A stretch of DNA of 64,000 bases from JAGOBP01 sp964550855. GTDB taxonomy: Bacteria > Chloroflexota > Anaerolineae > Fen-1058. The notes under the pieces are model-generated. The model searched no databases. It was not told where the DNA came from and was given only the letters and a program-made list of their open reading frames with translations. Both the position numbers and the translations under genes were made by a program. Position 1 is the stretch's first letter. Each line of letters starts with the position of its first letter. Shown piece by piece: positions 8,517-18,248 of this stretch. The DNA lies in contig CAZKBQ010000005.1 in NCBI GenBank assembly GCA_964550855.1, positions 1 through 64,000 on the forward strand, given 5' to 3'.

Positions 8517-8942
8517 ACCGCCTCCCTTTAAGATATTCTGCGGCCGCCGTGACGCGGCCAATGTGTCCGGGCTGTCTGGGCAACGCTTGATTGGATCAGC
8601 GAGGGGGCTGAGGGAATCAAGCGCGGGTCTTACCTAAACGGGATTATACTCCTTTCGGGCTGTTGTGCAACTAAGTTTATCATTTGCAGCTGAAAGCGGC
8701 CAGATATTTGTTGACACGCTGGCCGGGCATGGACACAGGCTGCAAGTTATTGTATGCTGAGGTCGGTCAATTTCAATCTGGCGGCCGGCGCTGCCACGTC
8801 CCCGGAGGTGGACGATCAGCCCACGGCTCTCCAGGCGCGACTTCGAGTCGGCGGCTCACGACAGATCATCGTACTGAGACTTGCCGGCCTGAGGCTGCAC
8901 AATCGACCGGATTTTGATCCCAGTTCAATTGGAGAATTCGAC
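8517..8942. other. Divergent intergenic region between sdh and hydrolase
   Basis: This 426-bp stretch holds the sdh promoter (minus strand) and a possible plus-strand promoter, TGGACA (8730-8735), 17 bp, TATGCT (8753-8758). In-frame codons upstream of the hydrolase ATG look noncoding. I see no RNA gene or operator that I can name. Confidence 0.5.
8643..8670 (-). promoter_or_regulatory. Promoter of the sdh operon
   Basis: On the minus strand TTGCAC (8670-8665) is followed after 16 bp by a perfect TATAAT (8648-8643), about 127 bases before the sdhCD start. Confidence 0.7.
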
Positions 8943-9929
8943 ATGACTGATCGCTTTGAAAACATCTCCGTTGCATGGCAGGTAAACGACATCGAGATCG
9001 CCGCCTCGCTGACGCGGCCCGACGGTGACGGCCCGTTTCCGGCAGTAATTATGGTGGCGGGCAGCGGCCCCACCGATCGGGACTGGAACTCCCCGCTGAT
9101 CCCCGGCAGCAACGGCAGCGCGGCGCTGCTGGCGCAAGCGTTAACCGCGCAAGGCTTCGTCACGCTGCGGTACGATAAGACCGGCTCCGGCCCCCGGGCG
9201 ATGGAAAACGCCACGCGCCTGATCGGCAAGATCAGCATGCAGAGTCATCTCGCGGAGTTGGCCGGCGGAGTGGATTTGCTCGCCGGGCGCGCCGATGTCG
9301 ATGCGCGCCATATCTTCGCGTTGACCAACAGCGAAGGCTGCGTGCATGCGTTGAACTATCAAATACAGCGCACCGCTCAGCCATTTGCCGGACTGGTCCT
9401 GACCTCGGCGTTCGCGCGGGCGACCGGGGTGTTGGCGCGTTCGCAGCTCGCCGCGCAATTCCAGCCTTTGCCCGGCGGCGACGCTCTACTGGCCAGCTAT
9501 GATGCCGCGATGGCCGATTTTGTGGCGGGTCGTCCGGTGACTGTCGATGCCAGCGTCCCCGAAGGAGTGCGCAACGTCATCCTGAGCATTACTAATCCGG
9601 GCAACCAGCCTTTTGCGCGTGAACTGTGGGTGACTGATCCGCTGGCGCTGTTGGCTCAAGTCACCGCGCCGGTGCTGATCCTCATCGGCAAGAAGGATAT
9701 TCAGGTGGACTGGCAGGTGGATGGAGCGTCGTTTGAAGCGGCGGCCAAAGATCACGACCACATCACGGTCGCATATGCCGATCACGCCAACCACGTGCTC
9801 AAGCACGAGCCGCGCGATCGATCGCAGATCACGGCCGCCGATGCCATGGCGACCTACAGCGCGGCGGACGCCCGTTTGGATGACGACGCGGTCAAGACGA
9901 TCCTCGATTGGCTTAAAGCGCAACGCTAA
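8943..9929 (+). CDS. Alpha/beta hydrolase (dienelactone-hydrolase or peptidase-like)
   Basis: The ATG at 8943 follows GGAG by 8 bases, giving 328 residues. The fold is shown by PFPAVIMVAGSGPTDRDWNS near residue 35, an oxyanion-type stretch found in secondary-metabolism and quorum-type hydrolases. FVTLRYDKTGSG follows, then TNSEG (in the nucleophile-elbow position, with serine in N-S-E-G), VTAPVLILIGKKDIQVDW (acid-residue strand) and a C-terminal ADHANHVLKHE carrying the likely catalytic histidine. It has no signal peptide, so it is cytoplasmic. Substrate is unknown. Confidence 0.82.
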   Translation: MTDRFENISVAWQVNDIEIAASLTRPDGDGPFPAVIMVAGSGPTDRDWNSPLIPGSNGSAALLAQALTAQGFVTLRYDKTGSGPRAMENATRLIGKISMQSHLAELAGGVDLLAGRADVDARHIFALTNSEGCVHALNYQIQRTAQPFAGLVLTSAFARATGVLARSQLAAQFQPLPGGDALLASYDAAMADFVAGRPVTVDASVPEGVRNVILSITNPGNQPFARELWVTDPLALLAQVTAPVLILIGKKDIQVDWQVDGASFEAAAKDHDHITVAYADHANHVLKHEPRDRSQITAADAMATYSAADARLDDDAVKTILDWLKAQR

Positions 9930-9950
9930 GCCGCGCCAGCCGATAAAACC

Positions 9951-9989
9951 ACCGCACCCGATCGGTTGGATCAGCCGATCGGGTGCGGT
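9951..9989. terminator. Bidirectional hairpin with CCGATCGG core (copy 1)
   Basis: A perfect 15-bp stem (9951-9965 and 9975-9989) with loop TTGGATCAG separates two convergent genes. Its stem and loop are close to those of the hairpin at 12530-12572. Confidence 0.7.
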
Positions 9990-10008
9990 GTTGTTACGAG
10001 CAATCGGG

Positions 10009-10512
10009 CTAACCGTGAGCGCCGTCCAATTTGAGCGAGTAGCCCAGCAGTGCGTCGCCATCGAATAAGAACCGCCCCATAAACGGCTGATCGTCGAATA
10101 GGTGCGGCAGCCACAGCCGATCATCCGCCCACATCTGATCGAACGGGATGGCCTCCAGCGGCGTCCAGATGGGCGTGGCCTCGTCCGTCTCCTGCGGTTC
10201 ACCCTCACAACCTTCCGCACTAAACACATAGACGTACAGCGCGTAGCCGTCGGTGAATTGAAAGGCCAGTTCGCCACGCGGCCGCACGTCGATTGGCGTG
10301 ACGCGCAGCTCCTCTTGCACCTCGCGGATGGCGCCTTGCGCCGGCGATTCTTCCGCGTCCAGCCGCCCGCCCGGGCCGTTGATCTTGCCTGCGCCCAACC
10401 CGCGCTTCTTGCGAATCAACAGCACGCGCCCGTGGCGGCGCACAAAGAGCAGCGTGGCGCGCTCTTGCGGCGTCCATTTCGTCCAGTCGATGTCTTCATA
10501 TCGTGTGAACAT
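10009..10512 (-). CDS. Nudix hydrolase, MTH1/NUDT1-like
   Basis: This 167-residue protein probably removes pyrophosphate from oxidised purine nucleotides, protecting DNA. The Nudix box runs from Gly49 with Glu55 and REVQEEL (63-69); the usual late glycine is Arg70. Downstream, FDQMWADDRLWLPHL (about 124-138) and GRFLFDGDALLGYSL match the C-terminal part of eukaryotic MTH1, where the Trp and two Asp of MWPDD bind the oxidised base. That similarity goes beyond the Nudix box. No strong ribosome-binding site is visible. Gene order with a MerR regulator suggests no specific pathway. Confidence 0.85.
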   Translation of the reverse strand: MFTRYEDIDWTKWTPQERATLLFVRRHGRVLLIRKKRGLGAGKINGPGGRLDAEESPAQGAIREVQEELRVTPIDVRPRGELAFQFTDGYALYVYVFSAEGCEGEPQETDEATPIWTPLEAIPFDQMWADDRLWLPHLFDDQPFMGRFLFDGDALLGYSLKLDGAHG

Positions 10513-10615
10513 GCCGCAGTTTTACCACAAATCGCATTTCTGTGGATTCTTGAGCATCGGCTCCGCGAGATCGCCGGGCAGACACTTACATGCTCGCTCA
10601 GCAGTAAATTGGCCC

Positions 10616-10646
10616 TTGACACTCACGTTACGTAATAGTGTATGAT
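10616..10646 (+). promoter_or_regulatory. MerR-type promoter with 19-bp spacer
   Basis: TTGACA (10616-10621) and TATGAT (10641-10646) are 19 bp apart, the overlong spacing typical of promoters that MerR proteins untwist. An inverted ACACT/AGTGT (10619-10623, 10637-10641) spans the spacer. It lies immediately upstream of the MerR-family gene, so autoregulation is likely. Confidence 0.7.
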
Positions 10647-10667
10647 TGCCCGTAGTGAGGTTGAACC

Positions 10668-11453
10668 ATGTACACCGTTAAACAAGTGGCCGAGCTGGCC
10701 GGCGTCAGCGTGCGCACGCTGCACTACTACGACGAGATCGATCTGCTCAAGCCCACGTCGGTGGGCAGCAACGGCTATCGCTACTATGACGATGCCGGGC
10801 TGCTGCGCCTTCAGCAGATCCTGTTTTTCCGCGAAATGGACCTGGACTTGCGGCAGATCAAGGCGATTTTGGACAGCCCCGACTTCGATCAGCTGTCGGC
10901 GCTGCAGGCGCATCGTCAGGCGCTGCAGGCCCGGATCGATCGGCTGCAAACGTTGATCCACACCGTGGACAACACCATCATGCATCTGGCAGGAGAAGTG
11001 GACATGAGCAGGAAGAAGAAGCTGTTCCAGGGTTTCAGCGCCGAACAGCAGCAACAGTATGAGGAAGAGGCCAAACGCCGCTACGGCGAGGATACTGTGG
11101 CGCAGTCCGTCAAGCGCTGGAACAGCTACACCGCCGAGCAGCAGGATCAGATCAAAGCCGAGGGCAGCGCCATCTACCTTGATCTGGTGAAGGCCATGCC
11201 CACCGGCCCTGCCAGCGACGAGACGCAGGCCGTTCTGGCCCGCTGGCACGAGCACCTCCGCCACTTCTACGAGCCATCCATCGAGGTGTTGGACGGGCTG
11301 GGCCAGACCTACCACGACGATCCCGATTTCAATGCCTTCTTCACCACCATCCATCCCGATCTGCCTGAGTTCATCTCGAAGGCGATCGCGGTGTACGTGG
11401 ACAAACTGGAGACGGCCTGGCTGGAACGGGAACTGGGCATCTTGCAGGAATAG
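10668..11453 (+). CDS. MerR-family regulator with TipAS effector domain
   Basis: The 261-residue protein has an N-terminal MerR helix-turn-helix (YTVKQVAELAGVSVRTLHYYDEIDLLKP, residues 2-29, and NGYRYY) and a coiled-coil dimerisation helix around 75-115. Its C-terminal helical domain (about 130-255) resembles TipAS, which binds thiopeptide and other drugs: FQGFSAEQQ, RYGEDTVAQSVKRWNSYT and a DPDFNAFF segment. GTGAGG precedes the ATG. TipA-type regulators usually control themselves and drug-response genes; the 19-bp-spacer promoter upstream fits this. The following AAA ATPase could be a target, but that is only positional. Confidence 0.9.
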   Translation: MYTVKQVAELAGVSVRTLHYYDEIDLLKPTSVGSNGYRYYDDAGLLRLQQILFFREMDLDLRQIKAILDSPDFDQLSALQAHRQALQARIDRLQTLIHTVDNTIMHLAGEVDMSRKKKLFQGFSAEQQQQYEEEAKRRYGEDTVAQSVKRWNSYTAEQQDQIKAEGSAIYLDLVKAMPTGPASDETQAVLARWHEHLRHFYEPSIEVLDGLGQTYHDDPDFNAFFTTIHPDLPEFISKAIAVYVDKLETAWLERELGILQE

Positions 11454-11541
11454 TGCGAAGGCAAACCGCCGGGGACGTTGAGCGCGCAGAATTCGATCGA
11501 TGAGCAGCAGCGCTCGATCTACGCGCCCGGGACAAAGTCAT

Positions 11542-12510
11542 ATGGCTAAGAGAGTTACAGACAGACCGCGCCGCAAAACGCCCATCCGAGAAGAAGGCCG
11601 CCCCGAACGGCCTGTGACCGATGGCCGGATCGTCTCGCCCGACGGCACGCCGCGTCCGCGCGATCACGACGCCGACACTCTGACGCGGCGGCTGGCGATG
11701 TTTGAAGTGGAGACGCCGCGCCGGCAGCTCAAAGACCTGATCGTGCCGGCCGATACGCTGGCGCAGCTGCGCGGCCTGCTGACCAAGATCAAGTATCATC
11801 GCGTCCTGTATGAAGATTTCGGCTTGAGCGAGATCGATCCGTACGGCGGGCGCACGGCCATCAACCTGTACGGGCCGCCCGGCACGGGCAAGACCTTTGC
11901 GGCCGAGGCCATCGCCCACGAGCTGGGGCTGGGCCTCATCCGCGTCAACTACGCGGAGATCGAATCGAAGTACGTGGGTGAAACGCCCAAGAATATCAAG
12001 GCCGCTTTTCAAAAGGCACGCGAGGCCAACGCGCTGTTGTTTTTCGACGAGGCCGATTCAATCCTGGGGCGGCGGCTGACCAACATCACGCAGAGCACCG
12101 ATCACGCCGTCAACGTGAGCCGCTCGGTGATGCTGCTGGAGCTCGATCGATTTACGGGCGTGACGGTCTTTGCCACCAACCTGGCGTCCAACTACGACAG
12201 CGCCTTTGTGCGCCGCATCCTGGGGCACGTGGCCCTGCCTCTGCCCGACGCCGACGCTCGCGCCCGGCTGTGGCGCTATCATCTTCCCGCGCGCCTGCCC
12301 ATCCGGTTGAGCGAAGCCGATTGGGCCGAGCTGATCGATCGGAGCGAGGGGCTGGCCGGCGGCGACATCCTGAACGGCGTGGTGTACGCCGCGTCGATGG
12401 CGATCGAACGCGACGGCCCGGCCTGCACCATTTCGCTGGCTGATCTGCTGTGGGCGGTTGAAGCGGGCCGGCGGGCCAAACGCGAGGTGGGCGCGCGGCC
12501 GGCGGATTGA
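11542..12510 (+). CDS. AAA+ ATPase
   Basis: I prefer the ATG at 11542 (MAKRV), giving 322 residues; an in-frame ATG at 11500 would add 14 low-complexity residues, and neither has a strong ribosome-binding site. After a charged N-terminus of about 60 residues comes a single AAA+ module. It has Walker A GPPGTGKT (about 111-118), Walker B LLFFDEAD (about 164-171), sensor-1 asparagine in VFATN, and an arginine-finger region DSAFVRRI. SEGLAGGDILNGVVYAA marks the C-terminal lid. It resembles the FtsH/proteasomal-ATPase branch but lacks a protease domain. Partner and role are unknown. Confidence 0.82.
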   Translation: MAKRVTDRPRRKTPIREEGRPERPVTDGRIVSPDGTPRPRDHDADTLTRRLAMFEVETPRRQLKDLIVPADTLAQLRGLLTKIKYHRVLYEDFGLSEIDPYGGRTAINLYGPPGTGKTFAAEAIAHELGLGLIRVNYAEIESKYVGETPKNIKAAFQKAREANALLFFDEADSILGRRLTNITQSTDHAVNVSRSVMLLELDRFTGVTVFATNLASNYDSAFVRRILGHVALPLPDADARARLWRYHLPARLPIRLSEADWAELIDRSEGLAGGDILNGVVYAASMAIERDGPACTISLADLLWAVEAGRRAKREVGARPAD

Positions 12511-12529
12511 CGGCGGCACGATCGATCCC

Positions 12530-12572
12530 GTCAACCGCCCGATCGGTTGATCCAGCCGATCGGGCGGTTGAC
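12530..12572. terminator. Bidirectional hairpin with CCGATCGG core (copy 2)
   Basis: A perfect 17-bp stem (12530-12546 and 12556-12572) with loop TTGATCCAG sits between convergent genes. It has no T-run, and its core matches the hairpin at 9951-9989. Confidence 0.65.
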
Positions 12573-12585
12573 TGACCGGCAAGCA

Positions 12586-13728
12586 TTAGTCGTGCGCCGG
12601 CGCGGGGGTGCGACCCAACAGACGCAGCTCACGCCAGTGGCTGGCAAATGCCTGCCGCCACGTGACGTAGCTGTTATAGCGCATGCCAAACTCCTCGCAC
12701 GTGGCGCGCACGATCGGCGACAGGCGCGGATAGTTCAGGTGGCAGATGTGCGGCAGCAGATGATGCTCAATCTGGAAATTTAGCCCGCCGGTGAACCAGT
12801 TCAGCAGGCGATTGCCCGGCGCAAAATCCGCGGTCGTCTCCACCTGATGGCGCGCCCACTCGTTGTCGATGTGCAGCGGATCGCCCACCGGCTCGGGAAA
12901 GGCGGCGTCGCCGGTGATGTGCGAAAGTTGAAAGACCACGCCCATCACCAGGCCCACCGTCAGCATCACGATGAAGAAGCCCACCAGCACCTGCCACCAC
13001 GGAAAGACCAGCAGGGGCAGCGCAAACATGATGGCGAAGAAGAACAGCTTGCCCGCCCAGAACGTGAGCTTGTCCGCGGCGTTCATCCGGGGATACACGT
13101 GATTGTTATCGGATTTGCCGAAGAACGCCATCATGAAGTCGCGCAGGATGAAGTCGAAGCCGATCAGGCTGTAAATCAGCGGAAAGTACCAGGCCTGGGC
13201 GCGATACAACGGTTTCCACGGCACGGCGGGCGTAAGGCGCATGAGGCCGTACGTTTCCACGTCGTCGTCGAAGCCGGCGATGTTGGTGTAGGTGTGATGC
13301 CACACGTTGTGCTTGATGCGCCAGCGGAAACCGCTCATGCCCAGCAGCTCGGCGCTGAGGCTGAACAGCTTGTTGATGCGCGGGTTGTTGGAATAGCCGC
13401 CGTGATTGGCGTCGTGCATCACGTTGAAGCCGACCGAGGCGATGGACAGCGCCCAGACCATGCACAACAGAATGTTGATCACCGGCGGCAGGCCGCCCAG
13501 CAGCAGCAGCAGATACGTGCCCAACCACCAGCCCAGCGCCACCGCCGTCTTGCGATACATCGCCGGCACATCGCGCGCGGGCAGGTTGTTGTCGCGCAGG
13601 TAAGCGCTGACCCGCTCGTTGAGCGTCTTGCGAAAATCGCGCTGCTGCGAGAACCGCAGGCTTCTCATGGCCGGTCGGTCGGCGCTGCCCGTCCCTTCAC
13701 GCACTCTTGTTAACGTAGCCAATTTCAA
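12586..13728 (-). CDS. Membrane fatty acid desaturase
   Basis: This 380-residue integral membrane di-iron enzyme introduces a double bond into a fatty acyl chain. All three histidine boxes are present: HDANHG (105-110), HNVWHH (140-145) and QIEHH (319-323). The glutamine-type third box is typical of linoleoyl-CoA or delta-6/front-end-like desaturases rather than of delta-9 enzymes. There is no cytochrome b5 domain. The start is a TTG at 13728 or 13722; GGGAGGAGA lies just upstream and is spaced better for the second. It is probably for membrane fluidity; regiospecificity cannot be read from sequence. Confidence 0.88.
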   Translation of the reverse strand: MKLATLTRVREGTGSADRPAMRSLRFSQQRDFRKTLNERVSAYLRDNNLPARDVPAMYRKTAVALGWWLGTYLLLLLGGLPPVINILLCMVWALSIASVGFNVMHDANHGGYSNNPRINKLFSLSAELLGMSGFRWRIKHNVWHHTYTNIAGFDDDVETYGLMRLTPAVPWKPLYRAQAWYFPLIYSLIGFDFILRDFMMAFFGKSDNNHVYPRMNAADKLTFWAGKLFFFAIMFALPLLVFPWWQVLVGFFIVMLTVGLVMGVVFQLSHITGDAAFPEPVGDPLHIDNEWARHQVETTADFAPGNRLLNWFTGGLNFQIEHHLLPHICHLNYPRLSPIVRATCEEFGMRYNSYVTWRQAFASHWRELRLLGRTPAPAHD

Positions 13729-13810
13729 TCTCCTCCCTGAACACGACTGTGTAGAGTTGTTAAATCAGGTTTGCCCTGGCCTTCGCGGAGGCCGTCGGCT
13801 GCCGCCTGCT

Positions 13811-13850
13811 AAAAAGCGAGGAATCTCGCCAGAGCGCAGAGATTCCTCGC
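13811..13850 (-). terminator. Rho-independent terminator of icd
   Basis: The perfect 12-bp stem GCGAGGAATCTC/GAGATTCCTCGC (13816-13827, 13839-13850) is followed on the minus strand by TTTTT, just after the icd stop. Confidence 0.85.
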
Positions 13851-13881
13851 TGCATTGACTTGTCACCGGGGCCGACCCGGC

Positions 13882-15156
<1,275 letters not shown>

Positions 15157-15205
15157 GAATGGGTCTCCTCATCGAAAATAAATTGCGCGCACGGGGTGCG
15201 AAGCG

Positions 15206-15211
15206 ATTATA
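15206..15211 (-). promoter_or_regulatory. -10 element upstream of icd
   Basis: A perfect TATAAT is read on the minus strand about 50 bases before the icd ATG. I see no convincing -35 element at normal spacing, so an activator or extended contacts may be needed. Confidence 0.45.
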
Positions 15212-15225
15212 ACACGGCGCCGCGA

Positions 15226-16908
15226 TCACCTTCTCAACCCGATCGGTAGGTACGCCGCCCAGCCGTTGACGATGACCACCGGCGCAAACGCCAGCGAGGT
15301 CAGCCCCGGCGAGGTCAGCGCCACGTCATTGACCAGCACGTACGGCGTGGTAAGGGCCTCGGTGAGCTGCAGGCGATACGTCACCGTCCACGTCAGCGTA
15401 CCCGTCATGGAGCCTGACCAGAACACGTTCGACGGCGTCACATTCAGCTCGCCGTCCCACCCTTCCGCGTACAGCACCTGCGCCGAAGGCGGCACCGTCA
15501 CGGTCAGCGCAAACGCGCTCTCCACCGCGCCGTGATGCCGCAAATCGATCTGAACATCCGCCGTGCCGCCGGCCTGCCCGATCGGCGATCGCGGCGACAC
15601 CGTGGAGCCGACGAACGACGCGCGCCGGATCAGACGCTTGATGGGCCCGTTGTTTTGCGGATAGCCGCCGCCTTCTGAAAAATACAACGCACCGTCGGGA
15701 CCGGTCAACAGATCGGTGCGGCATTTAATCGGCTGTTGGGTGGCGGGGTTGAGCAAGACCGTCTGTGAGATGACGGCCGTGCGCGCATCGTTCAGTTTGA
15801 AATGATGGATGGCCGTGGTGGTGTCCTTGTAGCTGCACATGAACAGATCATTCTGCCACTCGGCGATGGCGCCGCCCGTGTAAAACGCCACGCCCGTCGG
15901 CGCCAGCGACGGCGTCCAGAACTTGAGCGGCGGCAGCGTGTTGAACTGTGGATCGGGGCCGGTGGCATCATCGCATGGATAAGGCGCGCGCCAGCCGTAG
16001 TTGCCGCCCGGTACGAGGCGATTCAACTCGTCGTCGCAGTCGCTGCCGTTCTCGCTGGCGAACACGCCGCCGCTCACCGGATCGAAGTCAAAATCGAACG
16101 AATTGCGCAGCCCCATGGCATAGAAGCTGCTGCCCGCAAACGGATTGCCGGGCGCGGCCGACAGCGGCAAGGTCGGCGCAAAGCGGTGCAGCTTGCCCAG
16201 CGGCGAATCCATGATCTGCGACGGCGTGCCCGGATCGCCGTCGGGCGTGTTGTTGCCCACGCTGATGTACAACTGGCCGTCCGGCCCAAAGTGCAGATTG
16301 CCGCCGTTGTGAATGGTGACGTAGGGATCGACGGGGAAGCCGTAAGCTTTTTCCGTGTTGAGGCTCTGGTTGTCATCCCCCAGTTCAAACCGCACGACGC
16401 GATTCTCATACTGCGCGGGGTTGACGGCGATGCGGCGCGTGTAATACGCCCACACGTAATGATTCGTCGCAAAACCTGGATCGACGGCGATGCCCAGCAG
16501 ACCGCGCTCGCCCTGCGTGTCGATGACCGACGTAAACGTATTGGCCGGTGCGGCCAGCAGTTGATCGTTGACGACCACGCGCACGTTGCCGGTGCGTTCG
16601 GTGTACAGCAGCCGCCCGTCGGGCGTAAAGGCCATCGCCACCAGTTGATTGGCGTTGCCCACCACCGTCTCGATCTTCACGTCGGGCGGCAGCGATTCAT
16701 ACGGCACCGGATCAAACGGCGAATCCGCGCGCGCCACCTCCGGGCGACCGGCCGGCCCCGAAGCCGCCAGCAGGCCCGCCAGGGCGATCAGCAGACGAAA
16801 GAGCAAACCGATACGGCGAATGGCAGACACAGCAATCTCGGCAGAGTGTGAGGCGATAAACTGGTCAATCGGATGGCCCGCCAATCTGCCCATCAACCAT
16901 CGCACCAC
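15226..16908 (-). CDS. Secreted PQQ-dependent sugar dehydrogenase-like protein
   Basis: The 560-residue protein has an N-terminal hydrophobic signal segment (about 35-52, LLFRLLIALAGLLAASGP). A soluble glucose/sorbosone dehydrogenase beta-propeller follows: VVGNANQLVAMAFTPDGRLLYTERTGNVRV, GERGLLGIAVDPGF, HNGGNLHFGPDGQLYISVGN, and MGLRNSFDFDFDPVSGG with NGSDCDDELN (calcium/PQQ-type loops). The last 130 residues form an extra beta-domain resembling conserved-repeat/DUF11 folds. It ends in AAYLPIGLRR, a hydrophobic-basic tail also found on two other secreted proteins here. The annotated GTG start is uncertain; a GTG at 16827 gives a more ordinary signal peptide. Confidence 0.83.
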   Translation of the reverse strand: MVRWLMGRLAGHPIDQFIASHSAEIAVSAIRRIGLLFRLLIALAGLLAASGPAGRPEVARADSPFDPVPYESLPPDVKIETVVGNANQLVAMAFTPDGRLLYTERTGNVRVVVNDQLLAAPANTFTSVIDTQGERGLLGIAVDPGFATNHYVWAYYTRRIAVNPAQYENRVVRFELGDDNQSLNTEKAYGFPVDPYVTIHNGGNLHFGPDGQLYISVGNNTPDGDPGTPSQIMDSPLGKLHRFAPTLPLSAAPGNPFAGSSFYAMGLRNSFDFDFDPVSGGVFASENGSDCDDELNRLVPGGNYGWRAPYPCDDATGPDPQFNTLPPLKFWTPSLAPTGVAFYTGGAIAEWQNDLFMCSYKDTTTAIHHFKLNDARTAVISQTVLLNPATQQPIKCRTDLLTGPDGALYFSEGGGYPQNNGPIKRLIRRASFVGSTVSPRSPIGQAGGTADVQIDLRHHGAVESAFALTVTVPPSAQVLYAEGWDGELNVTPSNVFWSGSMTGTLTWTVTYRLQLTEALTTPYVLVNDVALTSPGLTSLAFAPVVIVNGWAAYLPIGLRR

Positions 16909-16910
16909 CT

Positions 16911-16966
16911 CACTATCTCACTATCGCACTATCGCACTATCACACTATCACACTATCTCACTATCG
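16911..16966. repeat. Octamer tandem repeat CACTATCN x7
   Basis: Seven consecutive 8-bp units CACTATC followed by A, G or T occupy 16911-16966, between the DAO-family gene and the sugar dehydrogenase. They are possible short-repeat polymorphic DNA. Confidence 0.9.
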
Positions 16967-16968
16967 CA

Positions 16969-18246
16969 TTAACTCACCAAATCCAACAGCTTATACCACA
17001 GCGCGCCCAGCGGCATAAACCACGGACGGCCGTTGTACAACGGAATCGTCGCAAAGGGCAGATCGGCCAGGGGCGTCGCTCCGCCCGTCCCTGCGATCGA
17101 TTCGGCCAGCTGCGCCCCCAGATACGTCGCCAGTGCCACGCCATGGCCCGCGTAGGCCAGCGCGTAATGCACGCCGTCCAGTCGCCCCATCCGCGGCAGC
17201 CGATCGAGCGTGAAACAGACATTGCCGCTCCATGAATACTCGATGCCGACTTCCGCCAGTTCGGGAAAAATCTCGCGCAGGCCGCGCCGCAAAATGCCCA
17301 CGCTGCGCCGCGTGCTCTGCGGCGATGACACGCGATACTCCGCGCGCCCGCCGAACAACAACCGGTTATCCGACGATAACCGGAAGTACGCCAGAAAATT
17401 CCGCGAGTCGTACACCACGCGACGATGCGGGATCAACCGGGCGGCCACATCGTCGCGCAGCCGCTCGGTGGCGATGATGTACGAGCCGACCGGGATTACG
17501 CGGCGGCGCAGCTGCGGCGCGACCGCATCGGTGTAGCCGTTGGTGGCGATGACGACCTCCCGCGCCCCGATCGGCCCGCGCGGCGTAAAGACCCGCCATT
17601 GCCCGCCGGCCCGTTCCAGCGCCAGCGCCGGCGTCTTCTCGATCAACTGCGCGCCGGCGCGTTCGGCGGCCAGCGCCAGCCCGCGCACATATTTGGCCGG
17701 CTGCACCGCCGCGCTGCGCTCGTCGATCAGCAGGCCGTGATAATAATCGGTGCCCAGCTCGGCGCGCTGCCCCGCCCGATCGAGCACCCGCACCTCGTGG
17801 TTGAACTCGCGCGCCAGCAGCGCCTGCGTGCGCTGAAAGTGCTTGAAATGCGCGGGCTTGCAGGCCGCTTCGAGGTGACCCACGCGCTGGAAGTCACAAT
17901 CGATCCGCTCGTCGGCGATCAGGCGCTCCACAAAATCCAGCCCGTGCAGCGCAGCCGCGTGCATGGCGCGCGCCTGCTCCAGACCCACCCGGGCGATCAG
18001 CGTCTCCGGCCCCACGGCCAGGCCGGTGAGCACCTGCCCGCCGTTGCGCGAACTTGCCCCCCAGCCGATGGTCTCCTTCTCCAGCACGGCCACGCGCGCG
18101 CCGCGCTGCGCCAGCGTGCGCGCCGCCGACAGGCCGGTGTAGCCGCTGCCCACCACGACCACGTCGACGCGGGCGGGTAAGGGTTTATCATGATACGCAG
18201 GCAGTTCGGGCGCGGTGGCCCACCAGTAGGGCGTTTCGTTGATCAT
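16969..18246 (-). CDS. FAD-dependent amino/amine oxidase (DAO family, PuuB-like)
   Basis: This 425-residue D-amino-acid-oxidase-fold protein has the N-terminal FAD motif DVVVVGSGYTGLSAARTLAQRGARVAVLE (about residues 28-56) preceded by YWWATAPELP. This N-terminal arrangement is seen in gamma-glutamylputrescine oxidases and related deaminating enzymes. GWGASSRNGGQV follows, and the C-terminal ALAYAGHGVALATYLG region completes the FAD-binding fold. It would release ammonia, aldehyde and hydrogen peroxide from an amine. It begins two bases after the pabBC stop, so the two are co-transcribed. The precise amine is not deducible. Confidence 0.85.
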   Translation of the reverse strand: MINETPYWWATAPELPAYHDKPLPARVDVVVVGSGYTGLSAARTLAQRGARVAVLEKETIGWGASSRNGGQVLTGLAVGPETLIARVGLEQARAMHAAALHGLDFVERLIADERIDCDFQRVGHLEAACKPAHFKHFQRTQALLAREFNHEVRVLDRAGQRAELGTDYYHGLLIDERSAAVQPAKYVRGLALAAERAGAQLIEKTPALALERAGGQWRVFTPRGPIGAREVVIATNGYTDAVAPQLRRRVIPVGSYIIATERLRDDVAARLIPHRRVVYDSRNFLAYFRLSSDNRLLFGGRAEYRVSSPQSTRRSVGILRRGLREIFPELAEVGIEYSWSGNVCFTLDRLPRMGRLDGVHYALAYAGHGVALATYLGAQLAESIAGTGGATPLADLPFATIPLYNGRPWFMPLGALWYKLLDLVS

Positions 18247-18248
18247 GG

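Noticed and set aside
8684..8917. A small plus-strand ORF before the hydrolase
   Set aside because: It has no ribosome-binding site and overlaps the promoter region; the composition looks noncoding.
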